Positions 7,779 through 15,913 of a stretch of 64,000 nucleotides of DNA are shown here, piece after piece. How positions within the stretch are numbered: position 1 is the stretch's first letter; the number at the start of each line of letters is the position of its first letter. The translations under genes were made by a program, and so were the position numbers. This stretch comes from Clostridium novyi NT (GTDB lineage: Bacteria > Bacillota > Clostridia > Clostridiales > Clostridiaceae): assembly GCF_000014125.1 (NCBI RefSeq), contig NC_008593.1, forward strand, positions 1,364,001 through 1,428,000, read 5' to 3'. A model generated the notes under the pieces. That model was given only the letters and a program-made list of their open reading frames with translations. It was not told the origin of the DNA and searched no databases.

Positions 7779-8461
7779 TATAAACACCTCCAATTCGGTA
7801 TAATTTCTATCTTTTGTACATCACCATTCCAGCTTATTTTATTTTCTTCTTGTAAAAACATTGGAAATTCTCCTTGCATTTTGTTATTATGATTATCTTT
7901 GTAGCACTCTTGTAGTACAGAATTTACAGTAACGTAATCTTGTACATTTAATAATTTTATAGAATACTTATTTATGTTTAACTTTATATCTCCACTACCA
8001 TAAACTTTAATTACTGGTTCGGATTTATAAGTAAACTCAGGACCATATATAATGGTAGGCTTTTTTGTTTCTATAGCAGAATTATCTATATAATATTTAA
8101 ATGGATCACATACAAAAGTAACTATAAAATCTCCTGTTATATAATCAACATCTGTTCCATCAAACTTAACCTCTTTAACCTTAAAAAAGAAGTTGGCTAA
8201 ATAGTCTAGTTTTAAAATTCCAGAACCATCTAACCAATTGTTTAATAGTACTGTCTTTTCTTCTACATCAATGTCTTTTATAGTACATTCAAAAGGTAGC
8301 TCTATGTCTTTATAAGCTCCTGTATCTTCTGTTAAAGTTCCACTTCTGCCTGGTACTTCAATATGCTTAATTACTTTTTCAGCTTTAGGAATAGGAGGTC
8401 TTTTACCTATATATATTCCTAAAGCCTTAGAGTACTTATTATTAAACTCAAATCCATACAA
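7778..8461 (-). CDS. Distal tail protein (Dit)
   Basis: The 227-residue protein begins MYGFEFNNKYSKALGIYI and contains E-V-P-G-R-S-G-T-L-T-E-D-T-G-A-Y-K-D, the conserved 'R.G.l..dtg.y.d' core of the Firmicutes phage distal tail family. Dit forms the hexameric hub joining the tail tube to the tail tip and receptor-binding proteins. It is encoded in the expected order between the tape measure protein and the tail-tip proteins. The stop codon overlaps the probable start of the next gene. Confidence 0.88.
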   Translation of the reverse strand: MYGFEFNNKYSKALGIYIGKRPPIPKAEKVIKHIEVPGRSGTLTEDTGAYKDIELPFECTIKDIDVEEKTVLLNNWLDGSGILKLDYLANFFFKVKEVKFDGTDVDYITGDFIVTFVCDPFKYYIDNSAIETKKPTIIYGPEFTYKSEPVIKVYGSGDIKLNINKYSIKLLNVQDYVTVNSVLQECYKDNHNNKMQGEFPMFLQEENKISWNGDVQKIEIIPNWRCL

Positions 8462-8463
8462 AT

Positions 8464-11013
8464 TTAAAACCCCCTTTTATTCCTAAAACTTAATTCTTCA
8501 CTCATGTATGGTGCTGTAACTCTTGCGATAGTTCTTCCATCTAGTTGTATTATTATAGGCTTTTCCATACCCATATTTTTAAAAGTATCTATTAATATAT
8601 CCGATAGCTTTTCTATAGGCAGTACCGCTTCGGGTCCAGCTTCACCACCTACTTGTGGTCTACCATTCATCATGCCAAATACAGTTGGTTTTGTAAGAAT
8701 ACCACCTTCTGCATACCAGTCAACACCTATATGTGGTACTTTAGGTGGCATTAAAGAAAATTCTCCATCTAATTTAAAATGAGGTAATTTAATATGTGGA
8801 AATTTAATACTAAGTCTAGAAAAGAACCCTTTGATTCTTTCCACTTGTTTACCTACAAAATCTGCTGCATCTTGAATAGGTTTTTGTATAATTCCTTTGA
8901 TAGAATTCCATACACTACTTGTAACACTTTTAATACTATTCCATACACTAGTAATTACACTTTTAACTCCATTTACTGCTCCAGTAACTACGCTTTTTAT
9001 TCCATTCCATACACCGCTTATCACACCTTTTATTCCATTCCATACGGAACTAGTAACTGATTTAATAGCATTCCATACTGTTGTTATTACTGACTTAACT
9101 ACATTTATAGCAGAAGTAACTACACTTTTTATGCCACTCCATACTGTAATTATTACACTTTTGATAGAATTCCAAACAGTTGTAGTAACACTTTTAATTG
9201 CATTCCAAACGGTTGTTACTATATTTTTTATTGCATTTATAACTGTTTGAATTGTAGTTTTGATAGCATTCCATACAGGAAGTACGAAATCTTTTATATT
9301 ATTCCATATAAGCTCCCATATAGCTTTTATTACATTTAATCCAGTTCCTATTACAGCTTCTAATATTGACATAGCGGATAATACAATTGCTTTTATAATT
9401 TCCCATAGCATTTCAAAAAGCCATTTAATTCCTTCCCATATGGTTATAAATATATCTACTATAGCTTGCCATGTAGTTGAAAAAAAATCTTTTAAACCAT
9501 TCCAAACATTTTCCGAAACCTCTTTAATACCATTCCAAAGATTAGATAACCAAGGTCCTATCTTATCCCAGTTTTTATAAATAAGATAAGCTGCTGCTGC
9601 AAAGGCTGCGACCGCTATAGTTACTATTCCTATTGGACTTGTAATAAAACCTATAGCTGCTCCAAATGCTTTTGTTGCAAATTCTGCTGCGTAAAGGCCT
9701 GCTATATATATAGTTTGAGCTGCACTAATTGCTTTAGTGGCTAGTGTAGCTACTGTAAGTTTTCCACTGTAAACGCCTATTCCAATACCTAAGACCCCTA
9801 ACGCAATTGTAACTGATTTTATTGTTGTTTCATTATCTTTTAAAAAATTTTTAAATGAATTTATTTTGTTACTTGCACTCTGTATTTTACTAGGTAAATT
9901 TTGAAGTACTTCTGCTAACTTTCTAAAACCATCAACTAAAATTCCTTCTTGCATTCCACCTAACTTTATAAGCAATCCTTCAAAAGCACTTTTAACTCCA
10001 GCTATCGCTCCACCAAGGCCACCATCCATAGTATCAGCCATTTTCTGTGTTTGTCCATCACAATTACTTATAGCTTTAGTCATTTTATTAAAATCTTCAT
10101 CACTAGAATTGACAACAGCAAGCATACCAGACATTGCTTCTTGTCCAAATATAGTACTTGCCATCTGAGCTTTTTGAGCTTCATTTAATTTACTAAACTT
10201 CCCTCTTAATTCTTGCATAAGTATAGCAAATGGCTTAACCTTACCCGAACTATCTGTAATTGAAATACCAAGTTTTTTCATAGCTTTAGCACTTTTACCA
10301 GTTGGATTTGCAAGTCTTGTCATAGCACTTCTTAATGTTGTTCCAGCTTGCGAACCCTTTATTCCTTTATTAGCCATAAGTCCAATAGCTACAGCAACAT
10401 CTTTAAGTTTATACCCTAAAGCACCCGCAGGTCCCCCACAATACTTAAAAGTTTCCCCTAATAAACTAATATCTGTATTGGCTGATGCTGCAGTAGCACT
10501 TAAAACATCTGTAAACATTCCAGTATCTTTAGCCTTTAGTCCAAATTGTGAAAGTCCATCAGATACTATTCCAGCAGCACTTCCTAAATCTATAGCGTTT
10601 GCAGTTGCAAAGGAAAGTACTGGACCTATACCACTCATGATCTCTCCAGTTTTCCAACCAGCTCTAGCAAGGTTCTCCATTCCTTGTCCTGCTTCTGTTG
10701 CACTAAATCTAGTTTTTGCCCCAAGTTCTTCTGCTTTACCTCTAAGCATTTCAAATTGCTTACCTGTTGCACCACTAACTGCTTGAACTTTTCTCATTTG
10801 GTCGTCATATGTAGCATAAGTACTTACTATTTTCTTTTCAAATCCTGCTACTGCTGCAACAGTAAAAGCACCAGCCACTGCCTTGCCTATTTTTGAAAAA
10901 GCACTAGAGATTTTTCCTTCTGCATTTTGGGCGTGACCAGTTACACTATCTATTTCTTTGTTTGCATCCTTTCCGTTTACTGCAATTTTACCCATTAGGG
11001 CAAATAGCTCCAT
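8464..11013 (-). CDS. Tail tape measure protein
   Basis: The 849-residue protein sets tail length. Residues about 60-330 show the TP901-type core (R.K.EELGAKTRFSATEAGQG.., G.S.FGL.A.DTG.., T.LRSAM.RL). Hydrophobic segments lie around 400-475, and residues about 578-710 consist of about twelve tandem 11-residue repeats of the form VWNxIKSVxTx. At roughly 0.15 nm per residue, the usual relation for tape measures, the tail would be about 125-130 nm. The C-terminus carries a conserved G-G-E-A-G-P-E-A-V-L-P motif common in this family. It follows the frameshifted chaperone genes, as is typical. Confidence 0.95.
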   Translation of the reverse strand: MELFALMGKIAVNGKDANKEIDSVTGHAQNAEGKISSAFSKIGKAVAGAFTVAAVAGFEKKIVSTYATYDDQMRKVQAVSGATGKQFEMLRGKAEELGAKTRFSATEAGQGMENLARAGWKTGEIMSGIGPVLSFATANAIDLGSAAGIVSDGLSQFGLKAKDTGMFTDVLSATAASANTDISLLGETFKYCGGPAGALGYKLKDVAVAIGLMANKGIKGSQAGTTLRSAMTRLANPTGKSAKAMKKLGISITDSSGKVKPFAILMQELRGKFSKLNEAQKAQMASTIFGQEAMSGMLAVVNSSDEDFNKMTKAISNCDGQTQKMADTMDGGLGGAIAGVKSAFEGLLIKLGGMQEGILVDGFRKLAEVLQNLPSKIQSASNKINSFKNFLKDNETTIKSVTIALGVLGIGIGVYSGKLTVATLATKAISAAQTIYIAGLYAAEFATKAFGAAIGFITSPIGIVTIAVAAFAAAAYLIYKNWDKIGPWLSNLWNGIKEVSENVWNGLKDFFSTTWQAIVDIFITIWEGIKWLFEMLWEIIKAIVLSAMSILEAVIGTGLNVIKAIWELIWNNIKDFVLPVWNAIKTTIQTVINAIKNIVTTVWNAIKSVTTTVWNSIKSVIITVWSGIKSVVTSAINVVKSVITTVWNAIKSVTSSVWNGIKGVISGVWNGIKSVVTGAVNGVKSVITSVWNSIKSVTSSVWNSIKGIIQKPIQDAADFVGKQVERIKGFFSRLSIKFPHIKLPHFKLDGEFSLMPPKVPHIGVDWYAEGGILTKPTVFGMMNGRPQVGGEAGPEAVLPIEKLSDILIDTFKNMGMEKPIIIQLDGRTIARVTAPYMSEELSFRNKRGF
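8884..9281 (-). repeat. Tandem 33-bp (11-codon) repeats inside the tape measure gene
   Basis: About twelve degenerate 33-bp units encode VWN(A/S/G)IKSV(T/I/V)(T/S)x. The period of 11 residues fits a hendecad amphipathic helix. The plus-strand ORFs in the same span are by-products of this periodicity. Confidence 0.85.
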
Positions 11014-11025
11014 CTATTCACCCCC

Positions 11026-11696
11026 TTACTTATCTTTTATCCTTCCTAAAATTCTTTCAGCTTTTAAAATGTTTTCTTTTTCCTGGTCCTTAGTCATTTT
11101 TTTATTAGTTGTACTTTGCTTAAATTGAATTTCTTTTTTCCATTCCTCAAAATCTTTATCTATATCTTTGTGTAGCCATATTTGCCACAAATCTTCTTCT
11201 CTTTGCTCTTTAATTAAGTACAAAATAAAATCCGTTAGTTCCTCAAAATCCATATTGGATAAGAGTTCTAACGGATTACCATATCTTTTATATAAAATAT
11301 CTATAAACTTATTCTCACCTATTTGAATGATGAGAATATAAGTTTGAAAAAAACTTTTAATTCTTCCTTCTTAAAGAAATCCATAATCAAAGTATTATAT
11401 TCCATAAAATCTAATTGTTCTATTTCTTTTACTTTAACATCACATAAATTAGCTAGTAGTTTATTAATATCTGATTGTGCATTATCTAAATTGCACATTA
11501 CTGTATCAGCAACATCAAGCATTACTTCTATACCTATAGCTTTGTAATCTTCTTCTGTTTTTTTATCCTTTCCAAAGCTTCCTTGCTTCTTTAGGAACTC
11601 TTTTATTGCATTCTTAGCTCCTGTTTTAGACATAATCTTTAACATTAAAAAAGTATCTTGTCCACCTAATTTTCTCATTTCTAATTTATTTTCCAT
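11026..11696 (-). CDS. Tail assembly chaperone long form (G-T fusion made by -1 frameshift)
   Basis: The short chaperone frame contains the slippery heptamer T-TTT-TTC in the correct phase near its end. Slipping back one base leads into an open frame without stops (continuing Q-T-Y-I-L-I-I-Q-I-G-E-N-K-F..), which joins exactly in phase with the downstream 75-codon frame starting MDFEELTDFI. The fusion would be 223 residues. The downstream ATG at 11253 has no ribosome site, supporting expression only by frameshift. The short and long forms are a hallmark of siphovirus tail assembly, acting with the tape measure protein encoded next. Frameshift efficiency cannot be seen from sequence. Confidence 0.8.
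11319..11696 (-). CDS. Tail assembly chaperone short form (G-like)
   Basis: The 125-residue, mostly helical, charged protein is the product of normal termination at 11319. It lies just upstream of the tape measure gene and downstream of the tail tube gene, the standard place of the G/GT chaperones, which coat the tape measure protein and recruit tail tube subunits. The start ATG at 11696 has an AAGGAGGAT-type ribosome site. Confidence 0.82.
   Translation of the reverse strand: MENKLEMRKLGGQDTFLMLKIMSKTGAKNAIKEFLKKQGSFGKDKKTEEDYKAIGIEVMLDVADTVMCNLDNAQSDINKLLANLCDVKVKEIEQLDFMEYNTLIMDFFKKEELKVFFKLIFSSFK
11346..11352 (-). other. Programmed -1 frameshift slippery heptamer
   Basis: The minus strand reads ..AAA GTT TTT TTC AAA.. 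in the zero frame, giving T TTT TTC, a standard X-XXY-YYZ heptamer, 25 nt before the zero-frame stop codon. The -1 frame from here is open through the downstream tail-chaperone frame. Confidence 0.8.
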
Positions 11697-11712
11697 AATA
11701 TAATCCTCCTTA

Positions 11713-11970
11713 TTAATAATCTTTATAATTTTTCAAATTATTTTGGTGTGTTTTTATAACTTTTGATACTACTTTTTTAAACCGTTTGTTTTGATCTAAT
11801 GCTTTATCTAAATTCATATAACTTAAATCTGTAAAAATAAATCCTTGATTATATAATTGATAAGCTATTGTAAAAGCTATGCAGCCATATTCTTTTATTA
11901 ATATGTCTGCATGTTCTAGCTTCATAGGAAATTTGTGTATTAATGCAGCTCTTAATTGTTCATTATTCAC
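11713..11970 (-). CDS. Small tail-region protein, unknown (85 aa)
   Basis: An 85-codon gene with a good AGGAGG ribosome site, between the tail tube gene and the chaperones. It is mostly helical, with the tail K-A-L-D-Q-N-K-R-F-K-K-V-V-S-K-V-I-K being strongly basic. The segment A-D-I-L-I-K-E-Y-G-C-I-A resembles short phage ORFs seen at this place, but I do not recognise a family. A terminator-like hairpin separates it from the tail tube gene. Confidence 0.7.
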   Translation of the reverse strand: MNNEQLRAALIHKFPMKLEHADILIKEYGCIAFTIAYQLYNQGFIFTDLSYMNLDKALDQNKRFKKVVSKVIKTHQNNLKNYKDY

Positions 11971-11990
11971 AATCGTTCCTCCTTAAAAAT

Positions 11991-12016
11991 AGAAAAGAAC
12001 CCACTATATGAGTTCT
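11991..12016 (-). terminator. Hairpin after the tail tube gene
   Basis: On the minus strand AGAACTCATATAGTGGGTTCT followed by TTTCTATTTTT begins within 5 bp of the tail tube stop. It may cut transcription so that tail tube mRNA exceeds that of the chaperones and tape measure, as the protein ratio requires. Confidence 0.6.
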
Positions 12017-12019
12017 AAA

Positions 12020-12649
12020 TTATTCTTCCTTTTTACCAGTAAGTTTTTGAATACTTATTTCTTCTCCAGTGTCAGGAGCATAAAACCTTGCTGGTATTTT
12101 TCTATTAGCAACTTGTTCTGCACTTGCATGTGCTTCAAATTCCATTTTTATAACTGCTTCATCATCATCCTTTGTTTCTACATTGAGTCCACTTATACAT
12201 AAACAATTATCAAATTCAACTATAATAGGTTGTTTTGAGCCTGTTATAGTTCCTACTAAATATAAATGAGGTATATAGTCACTATCTTCTAATTGAGCTT
12301 TTGATTCTATAATAGAATACCCTTCATAATTTTCATCTTTTCGTATAATACCATTTATGGATTTTCTTATATTTTCCGGTGTAATCTCCTTTACATTTAC
12401 TTCTAATTTTGCACTAGCACTTTTTAAAACTTTCTGTCCTACTGCTGGTACAAATACCCCGTCTACTTCTATCTGTCTATATTCTTGTTCAAAAGTAATT
12501 TTGTTTCCATCTGCCGTAGCACCTATAGGTTTTCCACCTTCCCATGTTTTAGTTTCTTTATTGAATGTAAGATTATCATATATTGCTCCAGCATCTACCC
12601 AATAATGTTGTGGTGTTGATTTTGTATATCCTGTTCTTTGGACACTCAT
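12020..12649 (-). CDS. Major tail (tube) protein
   Basis: The 209-residue protein resembles major tail proteins of Firmicutes siphoviruses: it begins MSVQRTGYTKSTPQHYWVDA, names a G-A-T-A-D-G-N-K-I-T-F box, and is beta-rich throughout. It polymerises into the tail tube. It sits between the tail terminator/gp10-like genes and the chaperones, exactly the usual position. It is followed directly by a hairpin, consistent with higher expression than its downstream neighbours. Confidence 0.85.
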   Translation of the reverse strand: MSVQRTGYTKSTPQHYWVDAGAIYDNLTFNKETKTWEGGKPIGATADGNKITFEQEYRQIEVDGVFVPAVGQKVLKSASAKLEVNVKEITPENIRKSINGIIRKDENYEGYSIIESKAQLEDSDYIPHLYLVGTITGSKQPIIVEFDNCLCISGLNVETKDDDEAVIKMEFEAHASAEQVANRKIPARFYAPDTGEEISIQKLTGKKEE

Positions 12650-12650
12650 T

Positions 12651-13019
12651 TTATTCCCTCCAATCTACTTTACAATATAGTTGCAGCCATCTTCTTTTTA
12701 TATGCTTATTTGTAGTAGGTATCATTCTTCTACTTCCAACTTTAAACTGTAATAGAACCTTCTCTGTTAATATACTTGATTTTAAAAAGTGTTGTCTTAT
12801 ATCTTCTGTAAGTTGTTCTAGCTTTAATGTATCAGCTCCACAACTATCAAATATATCTACTTCAATATAAAAACCTTCTCTTTTGTTCTCTAGAATTTCA
12901 CTAGAATAAGAGAAGGTCAAATATGGATATATAACTTTTTCAGATGTATTAATTTCTAAGTAGCTTTCTTTACATACTTTTTTAAACTCTTTAGTTAGTT
13001 CTATTAAAAAAGGTATCAT
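12651..13019 (-). CDS. Probable tail terminator/completion protein
   Basis: The 122-residue protein of mixed helix and strand fits in length and position the tail terminator family encoded between the gp10-like protein and the major tail protein. No diagnostic motif is visible. It starts 4 nt after the upstream stop and ends 1 nt before the next gene, so it is translationally coupled in the head-tail joining block. Confidence 0.6.
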   Translation of the reverse strand: MIPFLIELTKEFKKVCKESYLEINTSEKVIYPYLTFSYSSEILENKREGFYIEVDIFDSCGADTLKLEQLTEDIRQHFLKSSILTEKVLLQFKVGSRRMIPTTNKHIKRRWLQLYCKVDWRE

Positions 13020-13023
13020 GTTA

Positions 13024-13422
13024 TCACCTTATTTCTCTTAAATATCTGTTTAGTAGTTGAATTAATGCTTGTTTATTTTGCGTATAAGCTGGTCTTAAAT
13101 ATGGTTGTGGTTTAGAACCTCTAGTAAATATAGTTTTACCTTCACTGTTAGTATAAACCCACCCACCTTTTCTTCCTTGTCCATTCTCTGCAAATTCTCC
13201 AGTACCAAATTCAACATAAACTGCATAGTCAGCATTCGTTCCTATATATGCTTCTAATTTATCAACTACTATCTTATGGTTAATACTTGTTTTTAAATTA
13301 CTTGTATCAACTGGAGCTAATGCTTTAGCTTGACTTTGGATGACTAATGCGGCAGCTTGTAACCATCTTAACTCTGCTCTTTTTATAGCTTCTTTACACG
13401 CTCTACTATTATCTCTAAACAT
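13024..13422 (-). CDS. HK97 gp10-like head-tail joining protein
   Basis: The 132-residue protein has the gp10 pattern: an N-terminal helix, then A-L-A-P-V-D-T-S-N-L-K-T-S-I (the typical 'aPvdTGnLr.Si'), Y-A-V-Y-V-E-F-G-T-G, and the C-terminal P-Q-P-Y-L-R-P-A-Y. Such proteins join head and tail. The frame extends to GTG at 13431, but ATG at 13422 has the ribosome site AGGTGAG and overlaps the upstream stop by 8 nt, so that start is chosen. Confidence 0.88.
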   Translation of the reverse strand: MFRDNSRACKEAIKRAELRWLQAAALVIQSQAKALAPVDTSNLKTSINHKIVVDKLEAYIGTNADYAVYVEFGTGEFAENGQGRKGGWVYTNSEGKTIFTRGSKPQPYLRPAYTQNKQALIQLLNRYLREIR

Positions 13423-13744
13423 TATGCTCACCTATAAATTTTAAATATATTTCTAAGTGGTTATGCATTGATACTGGATCATCTACTAAGACTATATTGT
13501 ATCTATTATTTTTACTATCTATAATCCAATTCTTATTAGATATATCTTCCCTATAATCACTTATAAGAATATGTGAACTTTCTTGAATAAAAGCATTATT
13601 TGTATTTGTTTCATCTCCAGTTAGTAAATCTAAATATCCTTGTATCTTAAACAATTCTTCTTCTTTCTCTATATGTCCACCTATACCATTATCTTTTTTA
13701 ATAATACCCATAACTGAAAAACTTGGTGCTCTTGAAGTATCCAT
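13415..13744 (-). CDS. Head closure / head-tail adaptor protein
   Basis: The 109-residue protein lies between the gp6-like connector and the gp10-like protein, where the head closure protein is encoded. The segment H-I-L-I-S-D-Y followed by K-N-R-Y-N-I-V-L-V-D-D-P is the type of beta-barrel core seen in these adaptors. Start choice: ATG at 13744 overlaps the upstream stop as TAATG and has the site GAGGTGG, rather than the GTG at 13753. Function is from order and fold impression. Confidence 0.65.
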   Translation of the reverse strand: MDTSRAPSFSVMGIIKKDNGIGGHIEKEEELFKIQGYLDLLTGDETNTNNAFIQESSHILISDYREDISNKNWIIDSKNNRYNIVLVDDPVSMHNHLEIYLKFIGEHNV

Positions 13745-14298
13745 TATGACCACCTCAGTTTTTTATACTTATCCAAAAACTTTAATAATGCCGCCGGATA
13801 ACCTTCCACACTTTCATCATTACCCATATCAAAGTATTCAGTTGACATTCTAGCTATTGTTTCTTTTTTAATCCCTATCTTATCTGCCATTTTATTATCA
13901 TATTGCAATAATTTAATAACCCCTAGCTTTATATCACTTGGATAATTAACTTTAGTTATAAGGCAATTACATTCTTCTTCCTGTATATCTTCTTTGACTT
14001 TCATATATGTTTCAGATACTTCTAATACTTCATATACTCCATTGTTTTGAATACTATCATCTATATCAATAGTATTTCCTACTCTAAACCCTAAATCATT
14101 AAAATTAGCACCTGTTATTGTATTACCATCATTAAATAGTAATTTCTTACTTGCTCTAACCCTAGTATCTAAAAACTTATTATTAGTTTTATTTCTTATC
14201 ATAGTTTCTAAAGCTTTAAGTTTAAGCTCTAATTCAAAGTCCTGGCTATCATCTTTGATTTTTAAAAGTTTCTTAGCTTCTTCTAAATATAAAATCAA
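13744..14298 (-). CDS. Head-tail connector (gp6-like)
   Basis: The 184-residue protein starts with TTG at 14298 behind an excellent ribosome site AGGTGGTGAT. The first helices (I-L-Y-L-E-E-A-K-K-L-L-K-I..) resemble phage gp6-like connectors that form a ring below the portal. A beta-rich middle (about 55-110) is an insertion or extension compared with minimal family members. It follows the coat gene and a terminator-like hairpin. Confidence 0.7.
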   Translation of the reverse strand: MILYLEEAKKLLKIKDDSQDFELELKLKALETMIRNKTNNKFLDTRVRASKKLLFNDGNTITGANFNDLGFRVGNTIDIDDSIQNNGVYEVLEVSETYMKVKEDIQEEECNCLITKVNYPSDIKLGVIKLLQYDNKMADKIGIKKETIARMSTEYFDMGNDESVEGYPAALLKFLDKYKKLRWS

Positions 14299-14318
14299 TT
14301 TATCACCACCTATAAAAT

Positions 14319-14345
14319 AAGACTAAGAAAATTAATCCTTAGTCT
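14319..14345 (-). terminator. Hairpin after the major capsid gene
   Basis: Minus strand AGACTAAG...CTTAGTCT followed by TATTTT overlaps the coat stop codon. It probably reduces readthrough after the very abundant coat mRNA. Confidence 0.55.
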
Positions 14346-15180
14346 ATACTTCTGCTACTTTTTGCTTTACAGTTAAACATGCTAAACAATCTGGTTGAAC
14401 TACTTTAGCACCGAATACATATAACCCTTTCATTGCATCTGAAAAACTTTTTTCTGGTCTATATGCTTCTATTTCTGTTACTTGTCCAGCATATGAAATA
14501 GCCATATCAGTTCCCGCCATAATAGAATAATTGTTAGCTGAAAAAGGAACATTATTAGACATCATTAGTTTAAATCCACTAACTGTAGCACCCTCTACAA
14601 CTCCATTTTCTAAGATTTTAAAGTCTTTAGTAAAACGAGGGTCTTTAGATAATAATCCTAAATAAAAAGGTGGTAGAATAGCAAATCTCCCTACTCTTGG
14701 TACATTCTTATTATCTAGTTCAACTCCTAAATCAACTAAAGTATCATAAGCATTTGCTACTGTTATTTCAATTGGTTTAGATGTGCTACCAATTTTTATT
14801 TTTGCATCTTTAACAAGTGCCGCTATAAACTTGTCTATAACATCTTGTACTGCATATGATGCCCTACCCATTCCTTTATCTACTAGTAATATATTTGATT
14901 GTGCCTTGTCCACATCATCCACTTTAAAGTTGAAATATTTGGCTTGATCTATAGTTAAAATAGTTTGGTTTGACTTTAATTCTTCTGGATCCTCTATAGT
15001 TCCTCCTTTATAGTCCTTAACTGTTACATCACCCATTTGATTTATCTTAACAGTATCACCATACTTCTTAATTTCTCCTTCATAATCTCTATTTACTGCA
15101 TTAGCATATACTAGTTTCTTATCTAAGTTAGCAAGTAATCTTGCACTCCATATTTGTGGTATAAAATTCTTTACTGACAT
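14344..15180 (-). CDS. Major capsid protein (HK97 fold, P22-coat-like family)
   Basis: The 278-residue protein starts MSVKNFIPQIWSARLLANL, like coat proteins annotated as P22-type in Firmicutes phages. V-K-I-N-Q-M-G-D-V-T-V-K-D-Y and the following A-K-Y-F-N-F-K-V-D-D-V-D-K-A-Q (E-loop/spine region) are typical. It has no long N-terminal delta domain; a separate scaffold gene lies directly upstream. A protease is not encoded here, so maturation without scaffold fusion cleavage is expected. Confidence 0.88.
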   Translation of the reverse strand: MSVKNFIPQIWSARLLANLDKKLVYANAVNRDYEGEIKKYGDTVKINQMGDVTVKDYKGGTIEDPEELKSNQTILTIDQAKYFNFKVDDVDKAQSNILLVDKGMGRASYAVQDVIDKFIAALVKDAKIKIGSTSKPIEITVANAYDTLVDLGVELDNKNVPRVGRFAILPPFYLGLLSKDPRFTKDFKILENGVVEGATVSGFKLMMSNNVPFSANNYSIMAGTDMAISYAGQVTEIEAYRPEKSFSDAMKGLYVFGAKVVQPDCLACLTVKQKVAEV

Positions 15181-15196
15181 TTAACATCTTCCTTTC

Positions 15197-15793
15197 TTAT
15201 TCATCAAATTTTAAGTCTTTTATTGTATCCCAATTCTTATTTATTTCATCTGCTGTCATATTTCTTAACTGATTCATAGTAAAACTTTGTGGTGGATTAT
15301 CTGTTCCAGGTAATTTATTTACTATTATCTTAGGATCTTGTTTTCCTGGCTCTTTCTTATCTTCTACTGGGAAGAATGTAGCATTTTTCTCTTTTAATTC
15401 CTTAGCTTTATTTTCCCAATCTTTTTCTAAGTCTAACTTATCAATATCACCTAGTTTATAAAGCATATAATCTACGTCTGTACAACCTAAATCTTTTAAC
15501 TTACTCTTAATAGTAAATTCCTTCTGTTCTTTTGCTCTAGCCGCTTCTGATTCTGCTGCTTTATTTTTGTAATTCTCAATTTCTGTTTGCAATTCTTCAA
15601 TATCTTTATGATTTTTCTTTAAATCATCTAAAGTTTTATTTGCAGTTTTAAGGTCATTTGAAACCTCATTATACTTTTCTTTTGGTACTGCATTTTTAGG
15701 AAATTCAGTATTAATTAACTTCATTAATCCATCAATATCTAACTTTCCATCTTTAATTGTTGCGCCTTCTAATAATTTTTTTAACCATTCCAT
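15197..15793 (-). CDS. Capsid scaffold protein (GP20-like)
   Basis: The 198-residue, very charged helical protein has a long coiled coil (about residues 40-110) and a C-terminal helix, as in the phage minor structural GP20 scaffold family. It would direct coat assembly and then leave the head. The longest frame opens at 15814 with ATG, but the ATG at 15793 (M-E-W-L-K-K-L-L) has the correct 8-nt spacing from GGAGG, so it is preferred. It lies immediately before the coat gene. Confidence 0.88.
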   Translation of the reverse strand: MEWLKKLLEGATIKDGKLDIDGLMKLINTEFPKNAVPKEKYNEVSNDLKTANKTLDDLKKNHKDIEELQTEIENYKNKAAESEAARAKEQKEFTIKSKLKDLGCTDVDYMLYKLGDIDKLDLEKDWENKAKELKEKNATFFPVEDKKEPGKQDPKIIVNKLPGTDNPPQSFTMNQLRNMTADEINKNWDTIKDLKFDE

Positions 15794-15888
15794 TTTCATT
15801 ACCTCCAATAGCATATTTATACTGGTTGCTCCCAGTTAGGAGTACCGTTGTTCTTTATGCTCTGCAACACTTAAAAAAGAGCAAAATA

Positions 15889-15913
15889 AAAACACCCTAC
15901 TTCTAGAGTGTTA
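15889..15913 (-). terminator. Terminator of the PH/zinc-ribbon gene
   Basis: Minus strand AACACTCT...AGGGTGTT followed by TTTATTTT begins at the stop codon of the preceding gene. It is the 3' boundary of an independently transcribed cassette inside the head operon. Confidence 0.65.

Noticed and set aside
8897..9250. Plus-strand frame and tandem repeats that could suggest a CRISPR-like or repeat locus
   Set aside because: The 33-bp period is exactly 11 codons of the tape measure protein, units are degenerate without unique spacers.
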